DNA from: Candidatus Rokuibacteriota bacterium
Lineage (GTDB): Bacteria; Methylomirabilota; Methylomirabilia; Rokubacteriales; CSP1-6
DNA: 64,000 nt
Reading direction: 5' to 3'
Assembly: GCA_016184125.1 (NCBI GenBank)
Contig: JACPDG010000037.1
Location: forward strand, 43,502-107,501
The stretch's first letter is position 1. Each line of letters starts with the position of its first letter. The notes beneath the pieces are model-generated. The model saw nothing but the letters and a program-made list of their open reading frames with translations. It was not told the DNA's origin and searched no databases. Below, piece by piece: positions 1 to 8,567 of the stretch. Made by a program: the position numbers and the translations under genes.

Positions 1-819
1 GGTCCTCGCAAGAACGCCATAGCCGGCTCGCCGGCCATCCGGCGCGCTCGCGCCCCGCAGGAGGCTCGGCCGGACAGCGGCGGCGAGCAGGCCGCCGATC
101 ACGCGGCGGGAGGGGCCGCGCTCGAGTCGGCGGATCCAGTCCGGAACCGCGATACGGTACTCGTCCGCCGAGAGCTTCGGCGCGACCTTCGGGCTGAGGA
201 GCGCCCACCCGAGGATGTAGACGAGATAGAGGAACGTCAGGAAGAACCCGGGCAGCATCGCCGCCGCGTAGAGCTTCACGATGGACTGGCCCGCCACCGC
301 GGCGTAGACGATGAGCATGACCGAGGGCGGGATCAGGATGCCGAGCGTGCCGCCCGCCGTGATGACCCCGGAAGCAAGTCGCACGTCGTACCCGGCCCGG
401 AGCATCGGGCGCAGCGCGATCACGCCCATCAGCACGACCACGGCGCCGACGATGCCGGACGCGATGCCCCAGAACGCGGACACCATCAGCGTCGTCACGG
501 CGAGCGAGGCGGGCACGCGCCGGAAGGCGAGCTGCACGCTGTGGAACATCCGGTCCACCAGCGCCGCGCGCTCCATGATGTAGCCCATGAAGACGAACAG
601 CGGCACGGACAGCAGGGTGTCGTTGATCATGACCCCGTACGTCCGTTGCACCATGAGGTCGAAGACCCGGTTGTCCCACCAGGGCGATGACGGGGTCCAG
701 AACGCGAGGGAGCCGAAGAGCATGCCGAGGCCCATCAGCGTGAACGCGGTCGGGAAGCCCATCATGATCGCGGCGACGATGAGCCCGAGCATCAGGAGGC
801 CGAGCGAGGGGTCGCTCAC
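1..819 (-). CDS. dctM: TRAP transporter large permease (DctM), 3' end outside window
   Basis: Multi-pass inner-membrane subunit that couples sodium or proton flow to uptake of the organic acid delivered by the periplasmic binding protein. The frame reads from a GTG at 819 out through base 1, giving about 273 residues of a family usually near 430; it was not listed as a simple ATG frame because of the GTG start and the missing end. Visible are alternating hydrophobic segments and the DctM-type stretch with MGFPTAF near the N-terminus and GILIPPSVMLIVYA further in. The start overlaps the dctQ stop by four bases (GTGA), so the two are translationally coupled. Substrate cannot be told from the sequence. 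Confidence 0.9.
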   Translation of the reverse strand, partial: MSDPSLGLLMLGLIVAAIMMGFPTAFTLMGLGMLFGSLAFWTPSSPWWDNRVFDLMVQRTYGVMINDTLLSVPLFVFMGYIMERAALVDRMFHSVQLAFRRVPASLAVTTLMVSAFWGIASGIVGAVVVLMGVIALRPMLRAGYDVRLASGVITAGGTLGILIPPSVMLIVYAAVAGQSIVKLYAAAMLPGFFLTFLYLVYILGWALLSPKVAPKLSADEYRIAVPDWIRRLERGPSRRVIGGLLAAAVRPSLLRGASAPDGRRAGYGVLART

Positions 820-1493
820 CCGTCCCTCCGCTCGCTCTCGCTCACCGCGGTGCGGTGGCGCGCGGCCTCTTCGATCGCGTGCGCGGACGCGGCCGCCGCC
901 CGGCGCGACTCCTCGTCGACGAACTGGCTGTGGGCGAGCTGCTCCTCGACGACGTCGATCTCCTCGACGTCGCGGATCCGCTCGGGCCAGGCGCCGGTGC
1001 GCAGGCACACGATGCAGCGCACGATCTCGGCCAGCCCCTGGAGCATCACCAGGGCGCCTGCGACGGGGATCACCGTCTTGAAGTGATAGACCGGGGGCCC
1101 CTCGGCGGTCACGGTCGAGTGCTCTCCGATCCGCCAGGAGATCGCGGCGTAGTCGTACCCCGCGTAGATGAGCGCCAGGATGCCGGGAACGAAGAAGAGG
1201 ACGTACAGCGCAAGGTCGAGCACGGCCTGCCGGCGTGGTGAGAGCCGGGCGTAGATGAAGTCGGCACGGACATGGCCGCCCTGGGCGAGCGTGTAGGCGC
1301 CGCACATCATGAACAGCGTCCCGTAGAGCATGTTGTTGAAGTCGAAGATCCAGGCCGTCGGCGCGTTGAGGATGTAGCGCTTGAAGACCTCCACGGACAC
1401 CACGAGCGTGAGCGCCACGATCAGCCAGGCGGACACCTTGCCCGACCCGTAGCTGACGCGGTCGACGACCCCGATGAGACGCTCGGCGTTCAT
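816..1493 (-). CDS. dctQ: TRAP transporter small permease (DctQ)
   Basis: 225-residue membrane protein that forms the permease pair with DctM. Start taken at the ATG at 1493 because the hydrophobic core begins there (segment about residues 19-40); upstream residues in the same frame are antisense-like arginine/proline-rich sequence. Four membrane segments are evident, as usual for the family, followed by an unusually long, charged, alanine-rich cytoplasmic C-terminus of about 55 residues. Lies between dctP and dctM in one minus-strand operon (dctP-dctQ-dctM). Confidence 0.88.
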   Translation of the reverse strand: MNAERLIGVVDRVSYGSGKVSAWLIVALTLVVSVEVFKRYILNAPTAWIFDFNNMLYGTLFMMCGAYTLAQGGHVRADFIYARLSPRRQAVLDLALYVLFFVPGILALIYAGYDYAAISWRIGEHSTVTAEGPPVYHFKTVIPVAGALVMLQGLAEIVRCIVCLRTGAWPERIRDVEEIDVVEEQLAHSQFVDEESRRAAAASAHAIEEAARHRTAVSESERRDG

Positions 1494-1561
1494 CGGTACA
1501 CAAAAGAGGCCAGCCATCCGGCGTGAGCCGGGCGGCTGGCCTGCGCGCTCCTCACCGGGCG

Positions 1562-2737
1562 CTAGCTCTTCTTCGGAGCCGGCTTCGCAGCCCGCCTCGC
1601 GAAGTAGTGGTTGTAGGCCATGCGGCGCTGGACGTTGGTGTCGAGATCCCACTTCACCGCGCGCGCGGCGAACGCCTTCTGGGACTCGGCGATCTCCTTG
1701 AACGTCGGGTTGTCCGCCGACTTCTTCACGAGGACCTCGTCGAAGATCTCGAGCTGCCTCTTCAGGATCGAGTCCGGGGTCTTGTAGAACCGGACCTTGT
1801 CCTTGGTCTGGAGCTCGATGTGGTCCTTCGAGTAGCGGTCGATCGCTTTCCACGACATGTCGGCGGACGCCGCCTCGACCGCATTCTCGATGATCGCCTT
1901 CATCTTGTCCGGCAGCGCGTCGAACTTCGTCTTGTTGAACGTGATCTCGAACTGTTCGGCGTTCTGATGGTAGCTCTGGAGCATGTACACCTTGGAGACG
2001 TCAGCGAAGCCGAGGAGGCGGTCGGAGGTCGCGTTGTTGAACTCGGCGGCGTCGAGGAGCCCGCGGTCCATCGCCGGCACGATCTCACCGCCGGGCAGCG
2101 CGTTCACCGCGGCCCCGAGGCCGGTGAACAGGTCGATCGAGATGCCCACCGTGCGGAACTTCAGCCCCTTGAGGTCGTCGGCCTTGCCGACGGGCTTCTT
2201 GAACCAGCCGAGCGGCTGCGTCGGCATCGGGCCGTAGGGGAAGGACACCACGTTGGCGCCGATCGACTTGTAGAGCTTGTCGAGCAGCTGCTTGCCGCCG
2301 CCGTACTTGTGCCAGGCGAGCAGCATGTTGGCGTCCATGCCGTAAGCCGGGCTCGATCCCCACAGCGCGAGCCCCGTCTGCTTTCCGTAGTGATACACGA
2401 GCACGCCGTGGCCACCGTCGAGCGTGCCTTTCGAGACCGCGTCGAGCAGCTGGAACGCCGGCACCACCGCGCCGGCGGGCAGCACCTCGATCTTGAGGTC
2501 GCCGCCGGTCATGTCGTTGACCTTCTTCGCGAAGTCGTTCGCGTACTCGTGGAAGATGTCCTTGGCCGGCCACGTGCTCTGCCAGCGCATCGTGATCGGC
2601 CCCTGCGCCTTCGCGACCATCGGGAAGCCGAGCGCCGTCGCCCCGGCCGCCGCGACGGCCGCGCCCGTGAGGAAGGTTCGGCGTGACGGCGCGGGGGCTT
2701 CCGACCGCACCTCGGGGGTGACTTGCGGGCTGTTCAT
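1562..2737 (-). CDS. dctP: TRAP transporter substrate-binding protein (DctP family)
   Basis: 391-residue periplasmic receptor. ATG at 2737 is preceded by a strong Shine-Dalgarno GAGGAGG. The N-terminus carries a twin-arginine motif SRRTFLT (residues 18-24) and a hydrophobic stretch ending AKA-Q near residue 44, so export by Tat is likely. The mature part follows the DctP/SBP_bac_7 pattern (WPAKDIFHEYANDFAKKVND near the start, typical of TakP-like 2-oxoacid receptors). The ligand is not determinable here. First gene of dctPQM; a promoter candidate lies about 90 bp upstream. Confidence 0.92.
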   Translation of the reverse strand: MNSPQVTPEVRSEAPAPSRRTFLTGAAVAAAGATALGFPMVAKAQGPITMRWQSTWPAKDIFHEYANDFAKKVNDMTGGDLKIEVLPAGAVVPAFQLLDAVSKGTLDGGHGVLVYHYGKQTGLALWGSSPAYGMDANMLLAWHKYGGGKQLLDKLYKSIGANVVSFPYGPMPTQPLGWFKKPVGKADDLKGLKFRTVGISIDLFTGLGAAVNALPGGEIVPAMDRGLLDAAEFNNATSDRLLGFADVSKVYMLQSYHQNAEQFEITFNKTKFDALPDKMKAIIENAVEAASADMSWKAIDRYSKDHIELQTKDKVRFYKTPDSILKRQLEIFDEVLVKKSADNPTFKEIAESQKAFAARAVKWDLDTNVQRRMAYNHYFARRAAKPAPKKS

Positions 2738-2826
2738 CGAGCGCCTCCTCTTCTGTCTTCTGGCTGCCGGCGAGATCCACGGCAATACAGCGATACCGTC
2801 GACGTGAGTGGCGGACGCGACCCCGC

Positions 2827-2854
2827 ACGGTACGCGATTCTCGTGATTTGTCAA
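2827..2854 (-). promoter_or_regulatory. Promoter candidate for dctPQM
   Basis: Reading the minus strand, TTGACA (2854-2849) is followed after 16 bp by TACCGT (2832-2827). The -35 box is perfect and the -10 keeps TA...T. The transcript would have a leader of about 80 nt before the dctP ATG at 2737. Confidence 0.5.
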
Positions 2855-2919
2855 TCTGCGCGAGGCGGGCTCGGGGCTGGTCGGACCACGGCGCCGGAGG
2901 CCGTGGGACTCGGACGTCC

Positions 2920-3726
2920 CTACCGAGCGGAGAGCGTCACGGGCACGCGACGGCCCCCACGGCGGACAGAGAGCTTCAGCGGCGAGTCGGGCGCGACGTC
3001 CGCGAGCGCCTCGCGCGCCGCGTCGCGCGTCATGACGGGGCGCTCGTTCACCTCGAGGAGCACGTCACCGACCTCCAGCCCGCCCCGCTCCGCGGGGCTG
3101 CCCCGCATGACCGCCGAGATCGCTGGGGCGCCGCTGAGCGCGCTCTCGCCGCGGGCCGCTGGCCCCTCGAGGTCGCGCAGCGCGAACCCGAACTCCGCCG
3201 CGATACGCTCGCCGACCACGGGCTTCGGCATCGGCGCCAGGCGGACGTCGAGCCGCTGCCGGCCGTTCTCCCTGAGCACCGTCACCGGCACGCCCCGGCC
3301 GATCGGCGCGGCAGCGATGAGCCGCTGGAGGAGGCGGCTCTCCGTCACCGGCCGGCCGTCGACGGCCACGACGATGTCGCCGGTCTTCATCCCGGCCCGC
3401 GCCGCCGGCGTCGCGTCCATGACCTCCACGATGAAGACACCGAAGCCTTCGCGGATCCCGTGCCGCGACGACACCTCGTCCATCTCCTGCTCGCTCATGT
3501 CCCGGATGCGGACGCCGAGCCACGCGTACTGCCCCGCGTCGACGACGGAGGTGATCACCGCGAGCAGCAGCACGGCCGCCACGCACGCGACGCCGATGAG
3601 CGTCGCATGGCTTCGTTGCCCTCCTCGCCGGCTCCCTGCGGCGTACTCGGAGTACGCCTCGGTCGCGGCTGCGTCGGGCGCCTCGCCCTCGCTCCTCGGC
3701 GCCGCGTGGATGGACCGCACGGTCAT
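2920..3726 (-). CDS. Membrane-anchored protein with two PDZ domains
   Basis: 268 residues: cytoplasmic N-terminus of about 40 residues, one membrane helix (about 41-61), then two PDZ domains facing the periplasm (first around 68-160, with TPAARAGMKTGDIVVAVDG; second around 175-265, with GSPAERGGLEVGDVLLEVNE). The carboxylate-binding loops look intact, but there is no trypsin-like protease domain, so it resembles the tail half of DegP/DegS without the enzyme and may act as an adaptor or stress sensor (inference). The ATG overlaps the stop of the LON-domain gene (ATGA), implying coupled translation. Confidence 0.8.
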   Translation of the reverse strand: MTVRSIHAAPRSEGEAPDAAATEAYSEYAAGSRRGGQRSHATLIGVACVAAVLLLAVITSVVDAGQYAWLGVRIRDMSEQEMDEVSSRHGIREGFGVFIVEVMDATPAARAGMKTGDIVVAVDGRPVTESRLLQRLIAAAPIGRGVPVTVLRENGRQRLDVRLAPMPKPVVGERIAAEFGFALRDLEGPAARGESALSGAPAISAVMRGSPAERGGLEVGDVLLEVNERPVMTRDAAREALADVAPDSPLKLSVRRGGRRVPVTLSAR

Positions 3727-4349
3727 TCCCGCCCCCCGGTGAGCTCGCGGATCAGCTCGTCGAGCGCCGTCCCCACGCGCTCCAGCCGGCGTGCGACGTC
3801 GAGCGTCTCCAGCAGCTCCTGGCGGAGCGACGCGCTGGGCAGCACGGCGGCGGCGATCTTGTCCGCGATGATGCCGGGTGGCTGGCTGGGTGCGAGCGTG
3901 GCGTCGAGCAGGTCGAGCGGACGGTCCAGCGCCTTGAGCAGCCGACGGCAGGCGGTCCGGATTCTCTCGAGCGCCGGGGTGACGTCGCCACGCGGACCGT
4001 CCTCCTCGAGACGCTCGGCCGCCACGATCCGGTACAGCGTGTCGCTCGGCATCTCGCCCTCGATGCGGACCCGGCACTGCCCGCGGAGGACGATGTTGTA
4101 CCGGCACGTGGGCAGACGCTCGGCGCCGACGATCTCGCCCATCCCCGCGATCGCGTGCACGGCCGGCTTCCCGGCGTAGTTCGCGTCGTGCCCCGGCTTG
4201 AGCTGCACGACCGCGATCCGGCGCTGCAAGTCGAGCGCGTCGTGGACCATCGCGCGGTACCGCGCCTCGAAGACGTGCAGCGGGAGCAGCGTTCCCGGGA
4301 AGAACGTGACGTCCGGCAAGGGGAAGATCGGGACGATGACGGCCGCCAC
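3723..4349 (-). CDS. LON substrate-binding domain protein
   Basis: 208 residues, GTG start. The start (IVPIFPLPDVTFFPGTLLPLHVFEARYRAMV) is the hallmark of the N-terminal LON domain, which recognises unfolded substrates; no AAA+ or protease domain follows. Such stand-alone LON proteins are common and their role is unclear. It sits between mrp (17 bp upstream) and the double-PDZ gene (4-bp overlap), so two proteolysis-associated recognition modules without catalytic domains are made from one mRNA. Confidence 0.85.
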   Translation of the reverse strand: MAAVIVPIFPLPDVTFFPGTLLPLHVFEARYRAMVHDALDLQRRIAVVQLKPGHDANYAGKPAVHAIAGMGEIVGAERLPTCRYNIVLRGQCRVRIEGEMPSDTLYRIVAAERLEEDGPRGDVTPALERIRTACRRLLKALDRPLDLLDATLAPSQPPGIIADKIAAAVLPSASLRQELLETLDVARRLERVGTALDELIRELTGGRE

Positions 4350-4366
4350 GCGAGCCGGCTCCGCGA

Positions 4367-5506
4367 TCAGCCGATCTTCGGCAACGGCTTGAGTGCGCCG
4401 GCCTCTTCGAGCCGGCGCGCCACCGCGCGCCCGAGCTCGCGGAACCCCTGCGCCTGACCGGATCTCGGGCTGCGGATGCTGATCGGCGTCCCCTCGTCAC
4501 CCGCGATGCGCGTCTCCGGCTCGAGCGGGATCTTCGCGAGCAGCGGCACGCGGTACTCGTCCGCCAGCCGCTGACCGCCGGTCTCGCCGAAGATGGACGT
4601 TCGCCGGTGGCAGTGCGGGCACTCGAAGTCGCTCATGTTCTCGACGATGCCGAGGACCGGCACGTTGAGGCGCTGGAACATGCCGATCGCCTTGCGCACG
4701 TCGAGGAGCGCCACGTCCTGCGGGGTCGTGACCATCACCACGCCCGAGAGCGGGATGACCTGCGAGAGCGACAGCTGAGCATCGCCGGTGCCCGGCGGCA
4801 TGTCGAACACGAGGTAGTCGAGCGCGCCCCACATGACGTCGCGCAGCATCTGCTGGATGAAGGAGTGGATCATGGGCCCGCGCCACACGAGCGCTTCCCG
4901 CTCGCCGACGAGGAGCCCGATCGACATCATCTTCATCCCGTGTGTCTCGACCGGAATGATCCGGTTCTCGAAGATGCCCGGGCGGCTCTTCGTGCCGAGC
5001 ATGAGCGGCACGTCGGGGCCGTAGACGTCCGAGTCCACGATGCCGACCGCGCCGTGCTCCCTCAGCGCCGCCGCCAGGTTCACGGCCACTGTCGACTTGC
5101 CCACACCGCCCTTGCCCGACGAGACGGCCAGCGTGTAACGAACGTCCGGGATCAGGTCGCTGGCCGGCGCGCCGGGCCCCGGTCCGGGTGCCTGCGCGGC
5201 CGGCGCGCCCTGTCCCGGCGCGTGCGCGTGGCCTTGCGGTCCGTGCGCCGCCGTCCGCGCGGCGCTCGACCCACCCATCCGCACCTGGACCTTCGACACG
5301 CCCGGGACCTGTCCCACGACGCGGGAAGCCGAGGCGTGGATCGCCACCTTCTGGGGCGGCGGCTGGTCGGCGAACGCGATCGTGAACGTCACCTGACCAT
5401 CGACGATCGCGAGATCCTGGATCATGCCCAGGCTCACGACATCCTGTCCGCTCCCCGGGTCGCGAACCGTCCGGAGCGCCTCGATCACCGCGTCGCGAGT
5501 CACCAT
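4367..5506 (-). CDS. mrp: Mrp/NBP35-family P-loop ATPase (Fe-S cluster carrier)
   Basis: 379 residues. N-terminal MIP18/DUF59 domain (about 1-77), a proline/alanine/histidine-rich linker, then the ATPase with deviant Walker A SGKGGVGKST near residue 128, DSDVYGPDVP, and the CPHC motif near 265 that holds a bridging 4Fe-4S cluster in the Mrp dimer. Function by family: cytoplasmic assembly and transfer of Fe-S clusters. ATG at 5506 chosen because DUF59 begins at once. A -10 box TATAGT (5521-5516) lies only nine bases upstream, so the 5' leader is at most a few nucleotides. Confidence 0.93.
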   Translation of the reverse strand: MVTRDAVIEALRTVRDPGSGQDVVSLGMIQDLAIVDGQVTFTIAFADQPPPQKVAIHASASRVVGQVPGVSKVQVRMGGSSAARTAAHGPQGHAHAPGQGAPAAQAPGPGPGAPASDLIPDVRYTLAVSSGKGGVGKSTVAVNLAAALREHGAVGIVDSDVYGPDVPLMLGTKSRPGIFENRIIPVETHGMKMMSIGLLVGEREALVWRGPMIHSFIQQMLRDVMWGALDYLVFDMPPGTGDAQLSLSQVIPLSGVVMVTTPQDVALLDVRKAIGMFQRLNVPVLGIVENMSDFECPHCHRRTSIFGETGGQRLADEYRVPLLAKIPLEPETRIAGDEGTPISIRSPRSGQAQGFRELGRAVARRLEEAGALKPLPKIG

Positions 5507-5546
5507 ATGCGCGAGACTATACCGGCCCCCCGGACGCCGCAATGAG

Positions 5547-5594
5547 AGTTCGAGCAACACTCGCCCGCCTCGGCGGGCGAGTGTTGCTCGAACT
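5547..5594. repeat. Perfect 23-bp inverted repeat (hairpin)
   Basis: Arms 5547-5569 and 5572-5594 are perfect complements with a two-base loop; the arm begins AGTTCGAGCAACACTCG. The outer 13 bases recur in the hairpin at 27963-28010, so this belongs to a small family. It lies between divergent genes (mrp leftwards, flavin reductase rightwards), so it is not an obvious terminator for either. Confidence 0.85.
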
Positions 5595-5825
5595 GAGAAC
5601 AGCCTTTCCCATTCTAGCGTCGCATCACAACGGAACAGAGTTTCCGCTCGCCGCGGGTCGCACGAAAACTCGCGCACTTCGCGGCTGGAACAGCGCTTGC
5701 TCCCCTTCGCAGGCGGCACGGTTCCGGACGGAGCCGTCGCCAGTGAAGGTCTGGTTCGACGCCCTTCCCCGCAGGGGGGTGGACCTGCCAGGGTTCACCC
5801 CCGTTATTTCTGTGCGCCGGGTTTG
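5595..5825. other. Intergenic stretch without recognisable gene
   Basis: Together with flanking bases this forms a 354-bp gap between mrp and the flavin reductase. Beyond the hairpin at its left and the promoter at its right I see only a weak GGGGGTG...CACCCCC pairing near 5776-5803. No start-bearing frame of family character, no tRNA and no riboswitch consensus was recognised. Confidence 0.5.
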
Positions 5826-5854
5826 TTGCATTCATTCCGGGTGCTTGCTACATA
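5826..5854 (+). promoter_or_regulatory. Promoter placing transcription start at the flavin reductase GTG
   Basis: TTGCAT (5826-5831), 17-bp spacer, TACATA (5849-5854). Only six bases separate the -10 from the GTG at 5861 and no Shine-Dalgarno is present, so a leaderless mRNA is predicted. Confidence 0.6.
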
Positions 5855-5860
5855 AGTCTG

Positions 5861-6343
5861 GTGATTCCTCCCGCCGACTTCCGCCACGTCCTGAGTCACT
5901 TCGCCAGCGGCGTCACCGTCGTCACCACGACCGACACGGACGGCCGGCCCACGGGTCTCACCGCGAGCGCGTTCACCTCGGTCAGCCTCGAGCCGCCGCT
6001 CGTCCTCGTCTGCGTCGATCACAAGTCGCAGACGTACCCCGCACTGCTCGAGCGCGGCCGCTTCGCGGTCAACATCCTCGCCGCGGACCAGCAAGACGTG
6101 TCACGCCGATTCGCGTCGACCCGGCTCGACAAGTTCGACACCGTCCCGCACCACGTGGGCGACCTCGGACTGCCGCTCATCGATGGCGCGCTGGCGCGCC
6201 TCGAATGCACGACCGTGAGCACGCACGTCGAGGGCGACCACACGATCTTCGTCGGCGCCGTGGAGCGCGCGGGGGCCGGCGCCGGTGATCCCCTGCTCTA
6301 CTACCGGGGGCGCTACGAGCAACTGCGAGGAGAACCGTCGTGA
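5861..6343 (+). CDS. Flavin reductase-like FMN-binding protein
   Basis: 160 residues, GTG start fixed by the promoter six bases upstream. Matches the flavin_reduct family: FASGVTVVTTTDTDGRPTGLTASAFTSVSLEPPLVLVCVD near the N-terminus and FAVNILAADQQDVSRRFAS mid-protein. These NAD(P)H:flavin oxidoreductases supply reduced FMN to partner monooxygenases or act on small substrates. The stop overlaps the aminotransferase start (GTGA), making it the first gene of a four-gene chain ending with an MsbA-type exporter; why a flavin reductase leads a glycan/lipid operon is not clear. Confidence 0.88.
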   Translation: MIPPADFRHVLSHFASGVTVVTTTDTDGRPTGLTASAFTSVSLEPPLVLVCVDHKSQTYPALLERGRFAVNILAADQQDVSRRFASTRLDKFDTVPHHVGDLGLPLIDGALARLECTTVSTHVEGDHTIFVGAVERAGAGAGDPLLYYRGRYEQLRGEPS

Positions 6344-7422
6344 CCGCGATCCCGCTCTCCCGGCCCTCCGTCGACGACGAGATCAAGCGCGCGGTCGAGG
6401 CCGTGCTGGACTCGCGCCGGTACATCCTGGGCCCCGAGTGCAAGGCGTTCGAGGCCGAGCTGGCCCGCTACGTCGGCGTGGAGCACGCGGTGCTCACGAG
6501 CTCCGGCACGGCCGCGCTCTGGCTGGCGCTGAGAGCGCTCGGCGTCAAGGCCGGCGACGAGATCCTCGTCCCCGCGCACACGGCGTTTCCCACGGTGGAG
6601 GCCGTCTGCTCCGTCGAGGCGACGCCCGTCTTCGTCGACGTGGATGCCTGGTACACCGCGGACCCGACGGACATGGCGGCGAAGATCACGCCGCGGACCG
6701 TCGGCGTCCTGCCCGTGCACCTCTACGGTCAGCCCTGCGACCTCGCGGGCGTCGGCGACCTCGCCGTTCGATACGGGCTGTGGCTCGTCGAGGACTGCTG
6801 CCAGGCGCACGGCGCGGCGTGGGACGGCCGCCGCGTGGGCAGCTTCGGTCGTGCCGCCGCGTTCTCGTTCTACCCGTCGAAGAACCTCACGGTCATGGGC
6901 GACGGTGGCGTGCTCGTGACGAGTGACGACGAGATCGGCGCGCGCGCGCGCCGGCTCCGCGACCACGGCCGACTGAACAAGGACGTGCATGCGGAGATCG
7001 GCTTCAACCTGCGCTTCAACGAGATCCAGGCGGCCGTCGGGCGCGTCCTGCTGCGCCGTCTCGACCGCATGAACGATCGGCGCCGGGAGCTGGCCGCGCG
7101 CTACGCGGATCGTCTGGCCGGTCTTCCGCTCGTGCTGCCGTCCGAGCGGCCGCACGCCCGGCACGTCTATCACCTCTACGTCGTCCGGACGCCGCGGCGC
7201 GCGGAGCTCGCGACCTTCCTCGAGGCGCGCGGCATCCAGACGGGCATCCACTATCCGGTCCCCGGGCATCGCCAGCCTGCGGTCGAGCACCTCGCGGCGG
7301 AGTCGCTGCCCGAGACCGAGCGGGTGGTCGACGAGGTCCTCACGCTGCCGATATCGGCCGGGCACACCGGCGCCGAGATCGACGAGGTGGCCCGGGCGGT
7401 CCGGGAGTTCTTCGGCGGTTGA
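6340..7422 (+). CDS. DegT/DnrJ/EryC1/StrS-family sugar aminotransferase
   Basis: 360 residues, GTG start with Shine-Dalgarno GCGAGGAG eight bases upstream. PLP enzyme of fold type I that transaminates nucleotide-linked keto-sugars. Visible: LTSSGTAALWLAL (phosphate-binding region, about 52-64), EDCCQAHGA with the PLP-ring aspartate D152, and FYPSKNLTVMGDGG with the Schiff-base lysine K181. C-terminal GIHYPVPGHRQPA is typical. With the glycosyltransferase and exporter that follow, it probably makes an amino-sugar for a surface glycan or lipid (inference). Confidence 0.92.
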   Translation: MTAIPLSRPSVDDEIKRAVEAVLDSRRYILGPECKAFEAELARYVGVEHAVLTSSGTAALWLALRALGVKAGDEILVPAHTAFPTVEAVCSVEATPVFVDVDAWYTADPTDMAAKITPRTVGVLPVHLYGQPCDLAGVGDLAVRYGLWLVEDCCQAHGAAWDGRRVGSFGRAAAFSFYPSKNLTVMGDGGVLVTSDDEIGARARRLRDHGRLNKDVHAEIGFNLRFNEIQAAVGRVLLRRLDRMNDRRRELAARYADRLAGLPLVLPSERPHARHVYHLYVVRTPRRAELATFLEARGIQTGIHYPVPGHRQPAVEHLAAESLPETERVVDEVLTLPISAGHTGAEIDEVARAVREFFGG

Positions 7423-8567
7423 GCGCAGGCGCCGCGCCACGCCGACTCCCCTCGGACGCCCTCAACGTCCTCCATCTCTATCCCAAAGCGGACTTCCACA
7501 CGGGCGCGGCGATCCAGCTCTGCGAGCTCGCTGCGGGGCTGGCCCGGCGCGGACACCACGTCGTCGTGGCCACGTCACCGAGTCGAGCATGGGCGACGCG
7601 GCTTGGCGCGCTTGCCATCCGGCATGCCGAGATCCCCATGAAGCGCGCCTGGGACCCGCGCGCCGTGTGGCGCCTGCGGCGCCTCCTCGCGGAGCATCGC
7701 ATCGACGTCGTCCACGCGCACAAGGGTCGCGCGCGGACGCTCACGCTGCTCGCGGGCCTCGCCGGCCCACGGCCCGTCCTCCTCCTGAACCGCGGTGTCA
7801 CGTTCCCGATCACCCGGTGGAACCGGATCGGCTACACCACGAGCCGCGTCCACGGGATCGTCGCGGTGTGCGAGGCGATCAGGCGGCAGCTCGTGTCCTC
7901 CGGCGTTCCGGCCGGGAAGATCGAGGTCATCTATTCGGGGACGGACGTCGACCGATTCCATCCCGGCGTCGACGGCTCGCGGATCAGGGGCGAGCTCGGC
8001 CTCGGTCCCGAGCACTTCCTGGTGACCCAGATCGGCGTGCGGTCCTGGCGTGGCTGGCAGGACGTCCTCGCCGCGATGGAACGTGTCGCGCCGAAGCTGC
8101 CGTCCGCACGTCTCTGCTTCGTCGGGGCACCGGCGCCACGCATCGCCGAGCTGAACGACCACGCACGCCGGCGGGGCCTCGGCGCCCGGGTGGCGGTGCT
8201 CGGTCACCGCGACGACGTGCCGGAGATCCTCTGCGCCTCGGACGTCGTCGTCGACGCCTCCTGGGCGGGCCTCGGGCTCACCGGCTCGCTCCGCGAAGCG
8301 CTCGCGTGCGGCCGGCCGGTGATCGGCACGAACCTCGCCGGCATGCCGGAGCTGATCGTCGAGGGCAAGACCGGGCTGCTCGTGCCTCCACGCGATCCGG
8401 ACGCCCTCGCGGGGGCGATCGTCACGCTCGCGGAAGATCCTGCCTGGCGCGCGGAGATCGGCCGCGCCGGGCGCCGGAGGGTCGAGGACCGCTTCTCGCT
8501 CCGCGCGAAGCTCGACGCGACCGAGGATCTCTATCGCCGGCTCGTCGGGCGCCGGGGCCTCCAATGA
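7419..8567 (+). CDS. GT4-family glycosyltransferase
   Basis: 382 residues, TTG start overlapping the preceding stop (TTGA). GT-B fold: N-terminal acceptor domain with LHLYPKADFHTGAAIQLCELAAGLARRGHHV, C-terminal donor domain with ASDVVVDASWAGLGLTGSLREALACGRPVIGTNLAGMPELI (the E-x7-E region) and GLLVPPRDPDALAGAI. Retaining transferase acting in the cytoplasm; the donor and acceptor cannot be named. Overlaps the MsbA-like gene by four bases. Confidence 0.9.
   Translation: MSAGAAPRRLPSDALNVLHLYPKADFHTGAAIQLCELAAGLARRGHHVVVATSPSRAWATRLGALAIRHAEIPMKRAWDPRAVWRLRRLLAEHRIDVVHAHKGRARTLTLLAGLAGPRPVLLLNRGVTFPITRWNRIGYTTSRVHGIVAVCEAIRRQLVSSGVPAGKIEVIYSGTDVDRFHPGVDGSRIRGELGLGPEHFLVTQIGVRSWRGWQDVLAAMERVAPKLPSARLCFVGAPAPRIAELNDHARRRGLGARVAVLGHRDDVPEILCASDVVVDASWAGLGLTGSLREALACGRPVIGTNLAGMPELIVEGKTGLLVPPRDPDALAGAIVTLAEDPAWRAEIGRAGRRRVEDRFSLRAKLDATEDLYRRLVGRRGLQ

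Noticed and set aside
587..2686. Plus-strand open frames opposite the TRAP genes
   Set aside because: Composition typical of antisense frames; the minus strand encodes clear DctM, DctQ and DctP.
5700..5780. tRNA-like T-arm (GGTTCGAC) upstream of the flavin reductase
   Set aside because: No matching acceptor, D or anticodon arms can be drawn around it.
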